Of a stretch of DNA of 64,000 nucleotides, positions 47,161 to 58,213 are shown in pieces. The stretch spans positions 2,091,330 through 2,155,329 of the forward strand of contig JAJEKV010000056.1 in the NCBI GenBank assembly GCA_021234155.1, in the 5' to 3' direction. The stretch is from Isoetes taiwanensis. Lineage: Eukaryota; Streptophyta; Lycopodiopsida; Isoetales; Isoetaceae. The notes below the pieces were generated by a model. It made no database searches. It saw only the letters and a program-made list of their open reading frames with translations, and was not told the DNA's origin. Position 1 is the first letter of the stretch; every line of letters begins with the position of its first letter. A program made the translations under genes and the position numbers.

Positions 47161-48690
47161 CAACGACAGTACCGGCTCAACCCAAATTACCGTGATCGCG
47201 TCAAGGCAGAAATTGACAAACTCCTGTTCAAACATTCTGAATGGGTGAGCCCCATTGTCATTGCACTCAAACACAATGGAAAGATCCGCGTTTGTGTGGA
47301 CTACCGGAAACTAAATCAAGGCCCGCGGGCGTGATCACTTTCCACTTCCCTTCCTGCACTGGGTTCGGAAGAGGTTCTTTGGACATGAGATGTATTCCTT
47401 CATGGATGGTTTTTGGCTACAATCAGATCTCAATCAAAGAATCTGATCAACTCAAGACCACTTTCACCACCCCGTGGGGCACTTTTGCCTACAAGGTGGT
47501 TCCTTTTGGATTATCAAACTCTCCATCAACATTTCAACGTATAATGCTCTCAGTTTTTCATGATTTTATGAAGGAAAATCCCTTCTTGTAAATTTTTCAA
47601 GATGACTTCTCTGCCTACATTTCCATGGCTGATCATTTGGATAAATTGGAACTCGTCTTTCAGAAATGTGATGAGTCCGGCATTAGTCTCAATCCCGAGA
47701 AATGCACCTTTTGCGTCACTTCAGGTGTTCTGTTAGGACACGTTGTCAGCAAAGCAGGTATCACCATGGATCCTGCCAAAATCAGTTGTGTGCTCAAGGC
47801 TCAAGCACCAGCCAATATCAAGGAGACACACTCTTTCCTGGGTAAGGTCAATTATTACTCCACCTTCATTCTTGGACTTGCAGCCATTGCAGATCCCATT
47901 CATAAACTCACGGGTGATGAATCCACCTGGGCTTGGAATTCCCAGGCGGATGCTGCTTTCCAACAGTTGAAGCTTTTGCTTACTCAGGCACCGGTTCTTG
48001 TTCCTCCTCAATGGGACAAGCCCTTTCATGTTCATGTAGATGTCTCGGCGTTCGCTATTGGAGCTGTTCTTTCTCAAGAATATGATGCGCACACTGACAA
48101 ACCCAATCGATATGCCAGCAGAAAACTCAATCCTGCTGAGCTCAACTACTCTGCCACAGAGCGTGAAGCCTTGGGTTTAATTTTCTGTGTCCAACGCTTC
48201 CGTCACTACTTTTTAGGCAGTCAGATCAAATTCTTTGTTGATCACCAAGCCCTCGTTTATTTGATCAACAAGTCCACACCCACGGGCCGCATTGCTCGTT
48301 GGGTCCTCCTTCTGCAAGAATTTGCACCTTTTGAAATTGTTCACAAGGCAGGCAAATCTCATGTTGTCCCGGATTATCTTTCACGCATCCATACAGATGA
48401 TCCCTCCACAGGAGTCTCAGACGCCTTTCCTGACGCTCAACTCTTTTTGGTCACCGCAATGCCACATTGGTTCTACAACTTTCAGCAGTATCTCCTCACA
48501 GGCGCTCTTCCACCAGAAGACGCCACGCTCTCTCCAGCCAAGCGTCAATCCCGTCGACACCAATTTCTCCGCGAGGTCCGTGACTACACCATGGTTGCAG
48601 GCCATCTTTACAAAAGGGGCAAGAATACCGTCCTTCGACGCTGTGTTCTCCCTCATGAGGTTCCAGATATTGTCCAGAAGCCCATGAAGG
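47161..48690 (+). pseudogene. reverse transcriptase and RNase H of the outer element
   Basis: RT starts with YRDRVKAEIDKLLFKHSEWV and IRVCVDYRKLNQ. A frame slip lies in the motif A region (about 47330-47415). Then come KTTFTTPWGTFAYKVVPFGL and SNSPSTFQRIM. An in-frame TAA at 47589-47591 stands just before the catalytic block IFQDDFSAY (YxDD variant with Gln). The long open frame 47625-48851 continues with GISLNPEKCTFCV and FLGKVNYYS. RNase H has its three acidic positions: FHVHVDVSAFAIGAVLSQ, ATEREALGLIF and FFVDHQALVYLIN. The element copies RNA to DNA with these enzymes. The TAA and slips make this copy defective, although it is well preserved. Confidence 0.92.
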
Positions 48691-49798
48691 GCTCGGTGGT
48701 GGTCATTTTCATGGTGACACCACGGCCCGCAAAATCCTTCTTGCAGGTTATTTTTGGCCCACGCTCTTCAAAGACGCTCACGCCCACGCCCGCACGTGTG
48801 ATGCTTGTCAGCGTGTGGGAAGGCCCACGGCCCGTGACGCTCTTCCATTGACGTCGGTCGCCACGCCACTTCCTTTCAGCAAATGGGGAATGGATTTTGT
48901 GGGACCCATTGATCCTCCTGCGCGGCACACCCGTGTCCGCTACATTCTGGTTCTCACTGACTATGCTACCAAATGGGCGGAAGCTTGCGCACTTCCAGAC
49001 AACACTGCGGCCAGCACAGCCAAGGTCATTTATCAGCAAATCATCACGCGTTTTGGCTGTCCCACGGAGCTGGTCAGTGATCGAGGTGTCCATTTTATCA
49101 ATCATACCATAAAGGAGCTGACGGATTATCTCCTGATCCATCATCACAAGAGCACACCTTACTATCCTCAAGGGAACGGTTTGGCTGAAGGCACCAACAA
49201 AACTCTGGTCACAATTCTCAAGAAAATTTGTGACGCTTCTCGCACTGACTGGCAAAACAAGCTTCCTACTATTCTTTGGGCTTACAATACTTGTTTCAAA
49301 ATAGCTACTGGTCACACTCCTTTCAAATTAGTTTATGGTCAAGAAGCTCTCATGCCTTTTGAATACATTCTTCCAACTCTCCGTTTTCAACTCGCTACAG
49401 CCCATAATCCGCCTGCTGCACTCAAAGAAAGGGTTTATCAATTGGAACAGTTGGATGAACTTAGGCGTGATGCTTACATTCGTGTTCTTCATGGACAACA
49501 GTTGCAAAAATCTTTACATGACAAACGTATTAAGACAAAAACATTCAAAGAAGGTGATTTGGTTCTTCTTTATGATTCTCGTTACAAAAAGTTTCCGGGC
49601 AAGTTAAAGTTTCGATGGCTTGGCCCTTATCAAATTGTTCAAGTGGTGCAACCCAGCGTTTTCAAGCTAGCTGAATTAGATGGAACTCCATTACCTACAC
49701 TAGTTAATGGTTTTCGCCTCAAACCATTTCATACAACACAAAGTGACACTCATACAACAGCTGCTGTTCAAGACAAAGACACAACAGATAGTGACTAA
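48640..49798 (+). pseudogene. integrase of the outer gypsy element
   Basis: The N-terminal HHCC zinc finger is split by a frameshift near 48690: CVLPHEVPD lies upstream and CDACQRVGRPTA downstream. The core from 48815 is open for 327 codons with the D,D,E triad in KWGMDFVGPI, ELVSDRGVHF and NGLAEGTNKTL. The C-terminal part has KEGDLVLLYDSRYKKFPGKL and WLGPYQIVQV and stops at 49798 after a Thr/Asp-rich tail. No chromodomain follows. This is the best preserved part of the element. Confidence 0.92.
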
Positions 49799-49844
49799 CT
49801 GGCGGCATATTTATATTATATAGATGAAAATTTTTACAAAATGT

Positions 49845-49907
49845 GGGCAGAGCCCATCTATTTCCGCTATGGGCAGTGCCCTATTTACAAAAACGGGCTC
49901 AGAGCCC
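49845..49907. repeat. three short inverted repeats in a row
   Basis: GGGCAGAGCCC, GGGCAGTGCCC and GGGCTCAGAGCCC at 49845, 49871 and 49895. They lie between the integrase stop and the end of the antisense ORF, in the 3' flank of both. Confidence 0.75.
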
Positions 49908-49937
49908 TATCCACTAAGTCCTAAGGAGAAAACTCCT

Positions 49938-50204
49938 CTACTCCGGGTTGGGAGCAGAGGTGATACGCAGGATGTGGTAGTAATTCTGCTCCGGATCCCA
50001 GCGCAGGTGAATCACCACCTCCACCCCGTTGGTGAGGGGGTCGGGATGCTCAGCCATCCCGGCACACCACCCGTCCATGGCAATGCCACGATTGTGGCAC
50101 CGCCAGAGGTCCAGGCAGTCCATTTTACAAGTAATCCACTCCAGACAGTTGGAAGGCATAGTGCACTTATCGTGCAGACCAGCAGCAGACATACTGAGCG
50201 CCAT
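49938..50204 (-). CDS. antisense 88-aa Cys-rich ORF of unknown function
   Basis: The frame runs ATG (50204) to TAG, opposite to the outer element's pol. The protein has six Cys in its first half (motifs CTMPSNCLEWITC, KMDCLDLWRCHNRG) and a second half reading NGVEVVIHLRWDPEQNYYHI, which suggests a beta-rich small domain. Third codon positions are strongly G/C, unlike the AT-rich neighbours, and no disruption is seen. A TATA box lies 31-38 bases upstream, so Met5 (50192) could be the real start. Antisense ORFs between pol and the 3' LTR are known in Tat-lineage elements such as Grande and Retand, but I recognise no sequence relation. A captured host gene is the alternative. Confidence 0.55.
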   Translation of the reverse strand: MALSMSAAGLHDKCTMPSNCLEWITCKMDCLDLWRCHNRGIAMDGWCAGMAEHPDPLTNGVEVVIHLRWDPEQNYYHILRITSAPNPE

Positions 50205-50234
50205 CGGGTGTCTTTCCTTCGCTCACTATTCGTC

Positions 50235-50295
50235 TTATATAGCCAACCGAGGACCTCCCTGTCGACGTGGACCAATCAGAAAATTCGCCAACGTG
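50235..50295 (-). promoter_or_regulatory. promoter-like region for the antisense ORF
   Basis: The minus strand has CTATATAAG (TATA box at 50234-50242). Upstream of it are CCACGTC and CCACGTT G-box-like cores (about 50263-50270 and 50290-50297) and an inverted CCAAT at about 50271-50275. Order and spacing look like a plant core promoter. Confidence 0.5.
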
Positions 50296-50345
50296 GTTGC
50301 AATGCAAGGCTGTTTCTAAATGGAGAATCTTTTTTCCCGCCGCAT

Positions 50346-50929
50346 ATCTAGCCATGGTACCTTCTGACACCTTCGTTTTAATGATATCTCACTTCGAGTT
50401 GCCAGCATTAAATACCATTCCTTCTTTTCACGCCCGTCGAACATTAATGTGCGTCCTTTCGCCAGCTGTCACATCTGATCATTCTCTCTGGTCCAACTCC
50501 ATTTCCTAAAAAAATCGGTGGGTTGTACGCCATTTTCAAATGATCTAGCTTCAAATGATCCAGATTCCTTTTCGGCCAAAGCATTACCCATATCAAATGT
50601 TAGCCAAACAAGCTAATCTAAGCAGAGCTCTGGCTGTCTTGGAGGCTCTTGTCAGAATTTTTTTTTCCTGATTTGGGCGAATCAACCTTGACAGAGTCAT
50701 TTTTCTGCTAAAATCAGAGCTCTGGGATGGCGATTGAAAAATCCATGCGGTTATCGATTTATAGATGCAGATTCTTCATGTAGATGCTAAAAGCAATCTC
50801 GGACCCCGCCGGTTAAAGGGGTCAAACCCCCTTTCTAGCCGGTTTAATCCCTTCTTCCTCTTTCTCGCCAGTTTAACCCCTTTTTCCTTTTTCTCGCCAG
50901 TTTAACCCCTTTTTCTCGATAAGTGGGCC
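50346..50929. other. unassigned stretch before the satellite
   Basis: Expected place of the outer element's 3' region, but no LTR match was found. Near 50850-50915 short repeats (CTCGCCAGTTTAACCCCTTT) occur two to three times. Confidence 0.45.
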
Positions 50930-53900
50930 CTGTGTTGGAGCCTAGGTGGCATGTTAGAGCCCATGTGGCATGCTTGAGCCACCTTGGCATGTTTGAGCCT
51001 AGGTGGCATGCTGGAGCCTGCGTGGCATGTTTGAGCCACCTTGGCATGTTTGAGCTTAGGTGGCATGTTGGAGCCTGCATGGTATGTTTGAGCCACCTTG
51101 GCATGTTTGAGCCTAGTTGGCATGTTCGAGCCTAGATGGCATGTTTGAGCCAACCTTGGCATGTTGGAGCCAAGGTGGCATGTTGGAGCCCACGTGGCAT
51201 ATTTGAGCCACCTTGGCATGATTGAGCCTAGGTAGCATGTTGGAGCCTAGGTGGCATGTTTGAGCCAATCTTGGCATGTTGGAACCAAGGTGGCATGTTG
51301 GAGCCCACGTGGCATGGTTGAGCCACATGGCCTAGGTGGCATGTTGGAGCTTGGTGTGTGGCATGTTTTAGCCCACATGGCATGTTTGAGCCACCTTGGC
51401 ATGTTTGAGCCACCTTGGTGTGTTGGAGTGGCATGTTTGAGCCACCTTGGCATGTTTGAGCCAGGTGGCATGTTTGAGCCACCTTGGCATGTTTGAGTGG
51501 CATGTTGGAGCCACGTGGCATGTTTGAGCCACCTTGGCATGTTTGTGCCTAGGTGGCATGTTGGACCCTAGGTGGCACATTTGATCCACCTTGGCATGTT
51601 GGAGCCTAGGTGGCATGTTGTGAGCCACCTTGGCTTGTTAGAGCCTAGGTGGCATGTTGGAGCCCGTGGCATGTTTAAGCTACCTTGGCATGTTTGAGCC
51701 TAGGTGGCATGTTGGAGCCTAGGTGGCATGTTTGAGCCAACCTTGGCATGTTGGAGCCAAGGTGGCATGTTGGAGCCCACATGGCATGTTGGAGCCACCT
51801 TGATATGTTGGAGCCTAGGTGGCATGTTGTAGCCCACGTGGCATCTTTGAGCTTAGGTGGCATGTTGTAGCCCACATGGCATCTTTGAGCTTAGGTGGCA
51901 TGTTGGAGCCTAGGTGGCATGTTTGAGCCACCTTGGTGTGTTGGAGCCTAGGTGGCATGTTGGAGCCCACATGGCATGTTTGAGCCCACATGGCATGTTT
52001 GAGCCACCTTGGCATGTTTGAGCCAACTTGACATGTTTCAGCCTAGGTAACATGTTTGAGCCACCTTGGCATGTTTGAGGCACCTTGGCATGTTTGAGAC
52101 TAGGTGGCATGTTGGAGCCTAGGTGGCATGTTTGAGCCAACCTTGGCATGTTGGAGCCAAGGTGGCATGTTGGAGCCCATGTGGCATGTTTGAGCCACCT
52201 TGGCATGTTGGAGCCTAGGTGGCATGTTCTAAGCCCACATGGCATCTTTGAGCTTAGATGGCATGCTGGAGCCTAGGTGGCATGTTTGAGCCACCTTGGT
52301 GTGTTGGAGCCTAGGTGGCATGTTGGAGCTTAGGTGGCATGTTTGAGCCACCTTGACATGTTTGAGCCTAGGTGGCATGTTGGAGCCTAGGTGGCATGTT
52401 TGAGCCAACCTTGGCATGTTGGAGCCAAGGTGGCATGTTGGAGTCCACGTGGCATGTTTGAGCCACCTTGGCATGTTGGAGCCTAGGTGGCATGTTGTAA
52501 GCCCACATGGCATCTTTGAGCTTAGATGGCATGTTGGAGCCTAGGTGGCATGTTTGAGCCACCTTGGTGTGTTGGAGCCTAGATGGCATGTTAGAGTACA
52601 CGTGGCATGTTTGAGCCACCTTGGCATGTTGGAGCCTAGGTGGCATGCTGGAGCCTACGTGGCATGTTTGAGCCACCTTGGCATGTTTGTGCCTAGGTGG
52701 CATGTTGGAGCCTAGATGGCACATTTGAGCAACCTTGGCATGTTGGAGCCTAGGTGGCATGTTGTGAGCCACCTTGGCTTGTTAGAGCCTAGGTGGCATG
52801 TTGGAGCCGAGTGGCATGTTTGAGCTACCTTGGCATGTTTGAGCCTAGGTGGCATGTTGGAGCCTAGGTGGCATGTTTGAGCCAACCTTGGCATGTGTGG
52901 AGCCAAGGTGGCATGTTGGAGCCACCTTGACATGTTGGAGCCTAGGTGGCATGTTGTAGCCCACATGGCATCTTTGAGCTTAGGTGGCATGTTTGAGCCA
53001 CCTTGGTGTGTTGGAGCCTAGGTGGCATGTTGGAGCCCACATGGCATGTTTGAGCCACCTTGGCATGTTTGAGCCACCTTGACATGTTTGAGCCTAAGTG
53101 GCATGTTTGAGCCACCTTGGCATGTTGGAGCCTAGGTGGCATGTTGGAGCCACCGTGGCATGTTTAAGCCTAGGTGGCATATTGGAGCCTAGATGGCATG
53201 TTTGAGCCAACCTTGTCATGTCGGAGCCAAGGTGGCATGTTTGAGCCACCTTGGTGTGTTGGAGCCTAGGTGGCATGTTGTAGCCCACATGGCATCTTTG
53301 AGCTTAGGTGGCATGTTAGAGCCTAGGTGGCATGTTTGAGCCACCTTGGTGTGTCGGAGCCTAGGTGGCATGTTAGAGCCCACGTGGCATGTTAGAGCCA
53401 CCTTCGCATGTTTGAGCCTAGGTGGCATGTTGGAGCTAGCGTGGCATGTTTGAGCCACCTTGGCATGTTTGTGCCTAGGTGGCATGTTGGAGCTTAGATG
53501 GCACATTTGAGCCACCTTGGCATGTTGGAGCCTAGGTGGCATGTTGTGAGCCATCTTGGCTTGTTGGAGCCTAGGTGGCATGCCCGCGTGGCATGTTTGA
53601 GCCTAGGTGGCATGTTGGAGCCTAAGTGGCATGTTTGAGCCAACCTTGGCATGTGGGAGCCCTGGCATGTTGGAGCCACCTTCACATGTTGGAGCCTAGG
53701 TGACATGTTGTAGCCCACGTAGCATCTTTGAGCTTCGATGGCATGTTGTAGCCCACGTGGCATCTTTGAGCTTGGGTGGCATGTTTGAGCCACCTTGGTG
53801 TGTTGGAGCCTAGGTGGCATTTTGGAGCCCACATGGCATGTTTGAGCCACCTTGGCATGTTTGAGCCACGTTGACATGTTGGAGCCTAGGTGGCATATTG

Positions 53901-54250
53901 GAGCCTGCGTGGCATGTTTGAGCCACCTTGGCATGTTTGTGCCTAGGTGGCATGTTGGAGCCTAGGTGGCACATTTGAGCCACCTTGGCATGTTGGAGCC
54001 TCGGTGACATGTTGTGAGCCACCTTGGCTTGTTGGAGCCAGCGTGGCATGTTTGAGCTACCTTGGCATGTTTGAGCCTAGGTGGCATGTTGGAGCCCACG
54101 TGACCGCCGCCCACGTGGCATGTTTGAGCCACCTTGGCATGTTGGAGTCTAGGTGGCATGTTGGATCCCACGTGGCATGTTGGAGCCCACGTGGCATTTT
54201 TGAGCCACCTTGGTATGTTGGAGCCCACGTGGCATGTTAGAGTGGGTGTG
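50930..54250. repeat. satellite array of 19 bp monomers
   Basis: About 3.3 kb, on the order of 170 monomers. The common forms are TGAGCCACCTTGGCATGTT, TGAGCCTAGGTGGCATGTT and GGAGCCCACGTGGCATGTT. All share GAGCC-N5-GGCATGTT, and N5 is mainly ACCTT, TAGGT or CACGT. A marker variant, CATCTTTGAGCTTA, recurs at irregular 270-460 bp intervals (for example 51879, 52242, 52510, 52969, 53292). The 19 bp period gives 57 bp coding periodicity, so long frames are open on both strands. These are not genes. Confidence 0.95.
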
Positions 54251-54398
54251 GCATGTTTGAGTCCTTCAAGAAATGCCTATATGATGACAAACCAGTGTCT
54301 ATCTTTGGTTCTTTGTATCAATGTGTCTTCTACAAGTTGCCAAGTGATGGATGTCTTCAAGTTTCATGCTCTACAAGCTCATACACACATGGATGTAC

Positions 54399-54544
<146 letters not shown>

Positions 54545-54654
54545 ATGAAGTCAAATGCTAGTGATTGTGTCAAGCATGCATCAGGCTCTTTTATGTCGCC
54601 ATTTTGTGGCAGTAATGGCATGTGGACAACTTGGTCATACATGGATTCTTAGAA

Positions 54655-54835
54655 AACCATAAAAAACCACACCTCAAAAAAATACTACCTTAAAAAACAC
54701 CACCTTAAAAAAAACATCCCTTCAAGAAACCATACCGCCTGAGAAAACAACACATCCTTAGAAAAGAAACTATACCTCCTCAAAAAAACACACATTCTTA
54801 AAAAAGAAAGCTACGGCTCCCTATCCTTGAAAAAC
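54655..54835. repeat. A-rich degenerate short repeats (copy A)
   Basis: Variants of CCTTAAAAAAC/CCTCAAAAAAA are repeated about ten times. The same segment is at about 59395-59580 in copy B. Confidence 0.6.
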
Positions 54836-54941
54836 CCCACCTCCGTATAACTACGTGTAGATTTTTTTCAAATCTTTAAAAAAACAATCCGTACTTTGTT
54901 TTTACTGTTGTCTTCAGTCGTGGACCAAATGTTGGGGTTGT

Positions 54942-55592
54942 AGTGTCCGGTTTGCCACTAGCCTCGTTATATGGTGCTAAGTCACTCCATAGCCCCCATA
55001 GCTGGGTGGGTTCCTATGCACAGGCCGCATCTAATAGGAATACAAAAGAATAGAGTTTTTATCGTCCACTGAGACCCCTCTTCCCAATAAAAGAGAAGAA
55101 AACATGATCAACCAACATCATATATCCACATAACATGATAAATAATGATAATAACATCTCATCCTAATCACATGCATCTAACTTACAGTTAGGGTTCTGA
55201 TTAGGGTTCAAGATCTAAACTGAGGATTATAGAATGGCTCTACTAGAGATACGAAATGCTAACTCATCTGGAATCCTAACTTCCAGATGATCTACAAAGG
55301 ACTAACCCAAATACCTGCTCCTGAGGAACTCTCTCTTGCTCTAAGCATATCCAGGGCCTTCAAGGGGTTCGAAGTAGCTCCCACTTCTACCAATGCACCA
55401 CGCTTCGGGGGCTGTTGTGCTATGCTATGCTATGCCATAGTAGACGATTCTCAAAATGGAGTTTCGAGCGCGAACAATCCAAGACTGTTGGAGCCAGAAA
55501 AATGGCCTAGAGTTAGGGTTTGACCATTTATAGGTTAGGGTTCCATTCTCTCTTTTCTTATCCATTCTTGCGCTCTTTCAAAGATTAGCCCA
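54942..55592 (-). repeat. candidate LTR in copy A
   Basis: On the plus strand it begins TGTTGGGGTTGTAGTG. Read on the minus strand it would end CAACCCCAACA. A TATA-like CTATAAATGG on the minus strand near 55530 is flanked by AACCCTAA words. It is adjacent to the decayed gypsy RT. The second boundary is uncertain. Copy B holds the same at about 59681-60331. Confidence 0.35.
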
Positions 55593-55659
55593 TATGTGCT
55601 TGAACTCTGTGCTAGAGGAGATGGCTTCTTCTATCTTCTTGTCGTTTCTAATCACTATG

Positions 55660-56290
55660 GAGATGGCGTTTCAAAATGATACTTCAAAAGCTTGCCAACA
55701 AGTGGCATTGTCTTAACATCTCCAAGGCTCTCCTCAAATGGTGCATGCTCCTCCAAGATTTTGCTATATATCACGATGTTGAAGAAGAAAAAAAGTTGTT
55801 GACAAACTCGTCTAAGAAATCTCTAAAGATGTCATTTGTCCAACGCGTAAAAATCGCTAAAGCATTCGATAGACCAAGGGGCATTACTAGGAACTCTTAA
55901 TGCCCATACCGCATTCTGAAGCAGTATTATAGATATCTTTCCCCTTGATCGTTATTTGATAATTGCCCGACCTTGAGTCGATTTTCTAGAAGAATCTTGC
56001 TTCTTGGGGCTGATCCATTATGTCGTCTGCTTGTTGAACCGCCAATGTTTAATATACATCTTCTGACTTCCATTCTGGTTGAAAGCATCCCCAAGTCGAG
56101 CAACTCCTACAACTCCTTCTTTAGCTCTGCTAGCTCGGGAGTGCCCATTCTATAAAGAGCTTTGCTGGTCGGCTCTACATCTGGTGCAAGAGTGATTTCA
56201 CACTCTATGCCTCTATACCGCAAAAGCTCTCAAATTTCATCCAGAGATATTTCATGGGGCTTTTTTATTAGCTTATCAGTCAGCCGAGGC
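55660..56290 (-). pseudogene. decayed Ty3/gypsy RT (copy A)
   Basis: Minus-strand frames with stops read, in order, TLAPDVEPTSKALYRMGTPE and LAELKKEL near 56195-56110. Next is a remnant like RSGNYQITIKGKDIYNTA near 55940, then EFLVMPLGLSNALAIF near 55870. Last is KSWRSMHHLRRALEMLRQC near 55740. This is the approach region and RT palm of a chromovirus-like gypsy element. The catalytic YxDD has decayed to a serine-rich stretch. Stops throughout. Confidence 0.85.
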
Positions 56291-56625
56291 AACTATTCTG
56301 AAGTAGTATCTTCCTTCTTACTCTTGTTGTCGGGGTCGACGACTTGTAGCTTAAGTATGTATGACCTCATTCCTCATAACACGCTTAAGTAATTGTTTCA
56401 CTAACATGCATTGTGTGACTAGAATTACTTCCTTAACTTTAATTCCATTTGGTGCTAGGGTAGAGATACCTTGCTTATGATAATCAATTATTGCCTTAGC
56501 CAACTTTAATATTTCATGTCTATTATGAGGTCATACTTGCCAATGTACATAACTTGGTGCCGATGCTTCACTTTGCTCTACTTAAGGTTGATGTCGAACT
56601 TGACTCTTGTTCCTTTGGTGCGACA

Positions 56626-56700
56626 AAGCTTATCACCGGGATTAAAAAACCCCGCCCTTTCGGGTTTTCGAGGAAAAACCCTAGTGATAAGCCTTCGGCA
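56626..56700. mobile_element. short inverted-repeat element, left arm truncated (copy A)
   Basis: Right arm GTGATAAGCCTTCGGCA is intact. Only AAGCTTATCAC of the left arm remains. The complete form is at 61785-61865, so copy A has the deletion. Confidence 0.7.
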
Positions 56701-57110
56701 AGGGGCTTAGACAAACGTAAGGCATAGTTCCCAAAACCCCGCATGGAGAAGTCGAAACGGATGCCGCTCGCCAACCTTAACCGCACATCACCAACACAAC
56801 AATTGAAACATTCCAGAATAGCATCACCCAAGGGTGGAGAAAAGCATGTGGAAAAAACATGATAAACAAAACTTGTACAATAAACAAAGAAGGGGGAGGG
56901 TGGGTTCAAAGAGAATAAGGTATGCTGAGAGAAGAGGAAGCGCCCGATGAGGCGTGGATGCGAATGGTTTGAAATAGCGAACTCCCAACCCAAAAAACGG
57001 GCATGCGCCGCCCGCATGCATGCATGACATGCATGCTCGTCCCATTCTAGAATGGCGATCCGATGTCTCGGATCGATGCGATTAAATAATTATTCTTGTT
57101 TTAGATCTAA
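56701..57110. other. unassigned segment of copy A
   Basis: Contains a stretch ending in GCATGCATGCATGACATGCATGC, then GATCCGATGTCTCGGATCG, a short inverted repeat near 57058-57076. Frames such as 56568-57017 on the minus strand are not recognised. Confidence 0.45.
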
Positions 57111-57138
57111 CTAGTTATGGTGCCCGGCGTTGCCGGGC
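57111..57138 (-). mobile_element. Helitron-like 3' terminus (copy A)
   Basis: Read on the minus strand: a GCCCGGC-AAC-GCCGGGC hairpin (57122-57138), then ACCATAA, then CTAG followed by host T. Hairpin, short spacer and CTRR end followed by T is the classic Helitron 3' end. The element would extend to higher coordinates. The TC 5' end was not located. Confidence 0.65.
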
Positions 57139-57320
57139 ATAACAACGATCTATATCAAAAATATCAAAGTAAATGGAATAATGATTGCAAAGGTGGTATG
57201 ATGGAGGACCGGCATCGGGTTACACAATAATACTAGCCCGGATGATATTGTTATCCGTCGGTGATGCTTTAAGCCTTTTATTATATTCGCTTCCAACCTG
57301 AAACCAACTTGCATGTACAG

Positions 57321-57440
57321 GCTCTACTTGATTATATTCAGAATGGGTTTAATATGGATGTTTATTGGAAGACATTAAACGAAAATGGTGTGACAAAGGA
57401 GCGCCTTGCTAGCTATGACCAGCCGATAGTATCAGAACCA
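57321..57440 (+). pseudogene. exon-like fragment resembling alpha-glucan, water dikinase (copy A)
   Basis: A sequence after TGCATGTACAG (acceptor-like) reads ALLDYIQNGFNMDVYWKTLN, then ENGVTKERLASYDQPIVSEP. From memory this matches the style of a conserved segment of plant glucan water dikinases, starch-phosphorylating enzymes. The assignment is by pattern only. Similarity ends after the final EP. The piece lies next to a Helitron-like end, so it may be captured host sequence. Confidence 0.5.
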
Positions 57441-57449
57441 CGTCTCTTG

Positions 57450-57906
57450 TTATCTTATGCATCATGTTCAACTCATTCGCAGACTTGCTTGCAGTGTATT
57501 CAACTCATACCATGATGCGGTAATTGTGAAGCAAATTTGTCACTATGTAATCTTTGCCTATGACGATATGGCAGTCCATCAAAATGAAGGAAATTCTCAT
57601 CGCTTTTGTGCACGTCATCGAACCTCCAAGTGCATTATAAAGACGTAGAGTAACAGAGTACAAGAATGAAGGTTCAGTCCTCCATTTTGGTGCAGATGTC
57701 CTTTGAAAGTTCCTGTATCCATATTTCGCAGAATGTTACATGATTTGGAATTATGAGGGCATTGTGTTATGAAGACATCCTAAATGCAGCAATGAAGCTT
57801 CAAGCACTATTTTTCTTCAATCGACCAGCCTGTTATCTTATGCAACATATTCAACTCATTCCCAGCTTGTTTGAGTTATTTGCAGCGTATTCAACTCGGA
57901 CCATGA
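57450..57906. repeat. local duplication of a ~70 bp segment (copy A)
   Basis: TGTTATCTTATGCA followed by ATTCAACTCATTC and GTATTCAACTC occurs at 57447-57516 and 57832-57906. It is also present in copy B. Confidence 0.65.
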
Positions 57907-58213
57907 TGTGTATTCTCTGGGCAGTCATAATATGTATTGCACTTTGAAGGGACCCATACAAACTGCATGTTTCTTTCCAAAACCTTTTGGAATGACTCAT
58001 TATGAGGTTACTGAAGCCTCATTTGAGGTGAATCTCTTACATGTTCTTTAGAATTAAACGTGCGTTCTAGATTCTATACTTCTTGTCGATTCAAGATTAT
58101 ATCTTCAAACTACAACACGATGGTTCCAAATCTCAATTGTTGTTGCTTCACGTATTAATTTATCTTTTTATCATCCAAGTGTGATGTGATGTTGTTTGTT
58201 TTTGGGGAAGGGA

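Larger units (their letters stand above)
31456..50930 (+). mobile_element. outer Ty3/gypsy retrotransposon (Tat/Athila-like), interrupted
   Basis: Gag (32098 onward), then protease, RT, RNase H and integrase (45.8-49.8 kb) are one coding series that becomes continuous when the inner element (34046-45827) is removed. There is no chromodomain after integrase. An antisense ORF lies between pol and the expected 3' LTR. The PBS candidate begins GGCGCC. All three are typical of Tat/Athila rather than chromoviruses. No 3' LTR matching 31456-32050 was found before the satellite, so the right end is undefined. Confidence 0.82.

Noticed and set aside
50844-54049. Many 60-170 codon open frames on both strands with repeated Cys/His
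   Set aside because: They follow from the 19 bp satellite period (57 bp = 19 codons). No start context, composition or family supports proteins.
50930-54250. CRISPR-like regular repeats
   Set aside because: No distinct spacers, repeats are contiguous 19-mers, and the genome is a plant.
55287-55523. 78-codon frame identical in copy A and copy B (also 60025-60261)
   Set aside because: Identity comes from the recent duplication. It lies in a possible LTR on the opposite strand and shows no domain.
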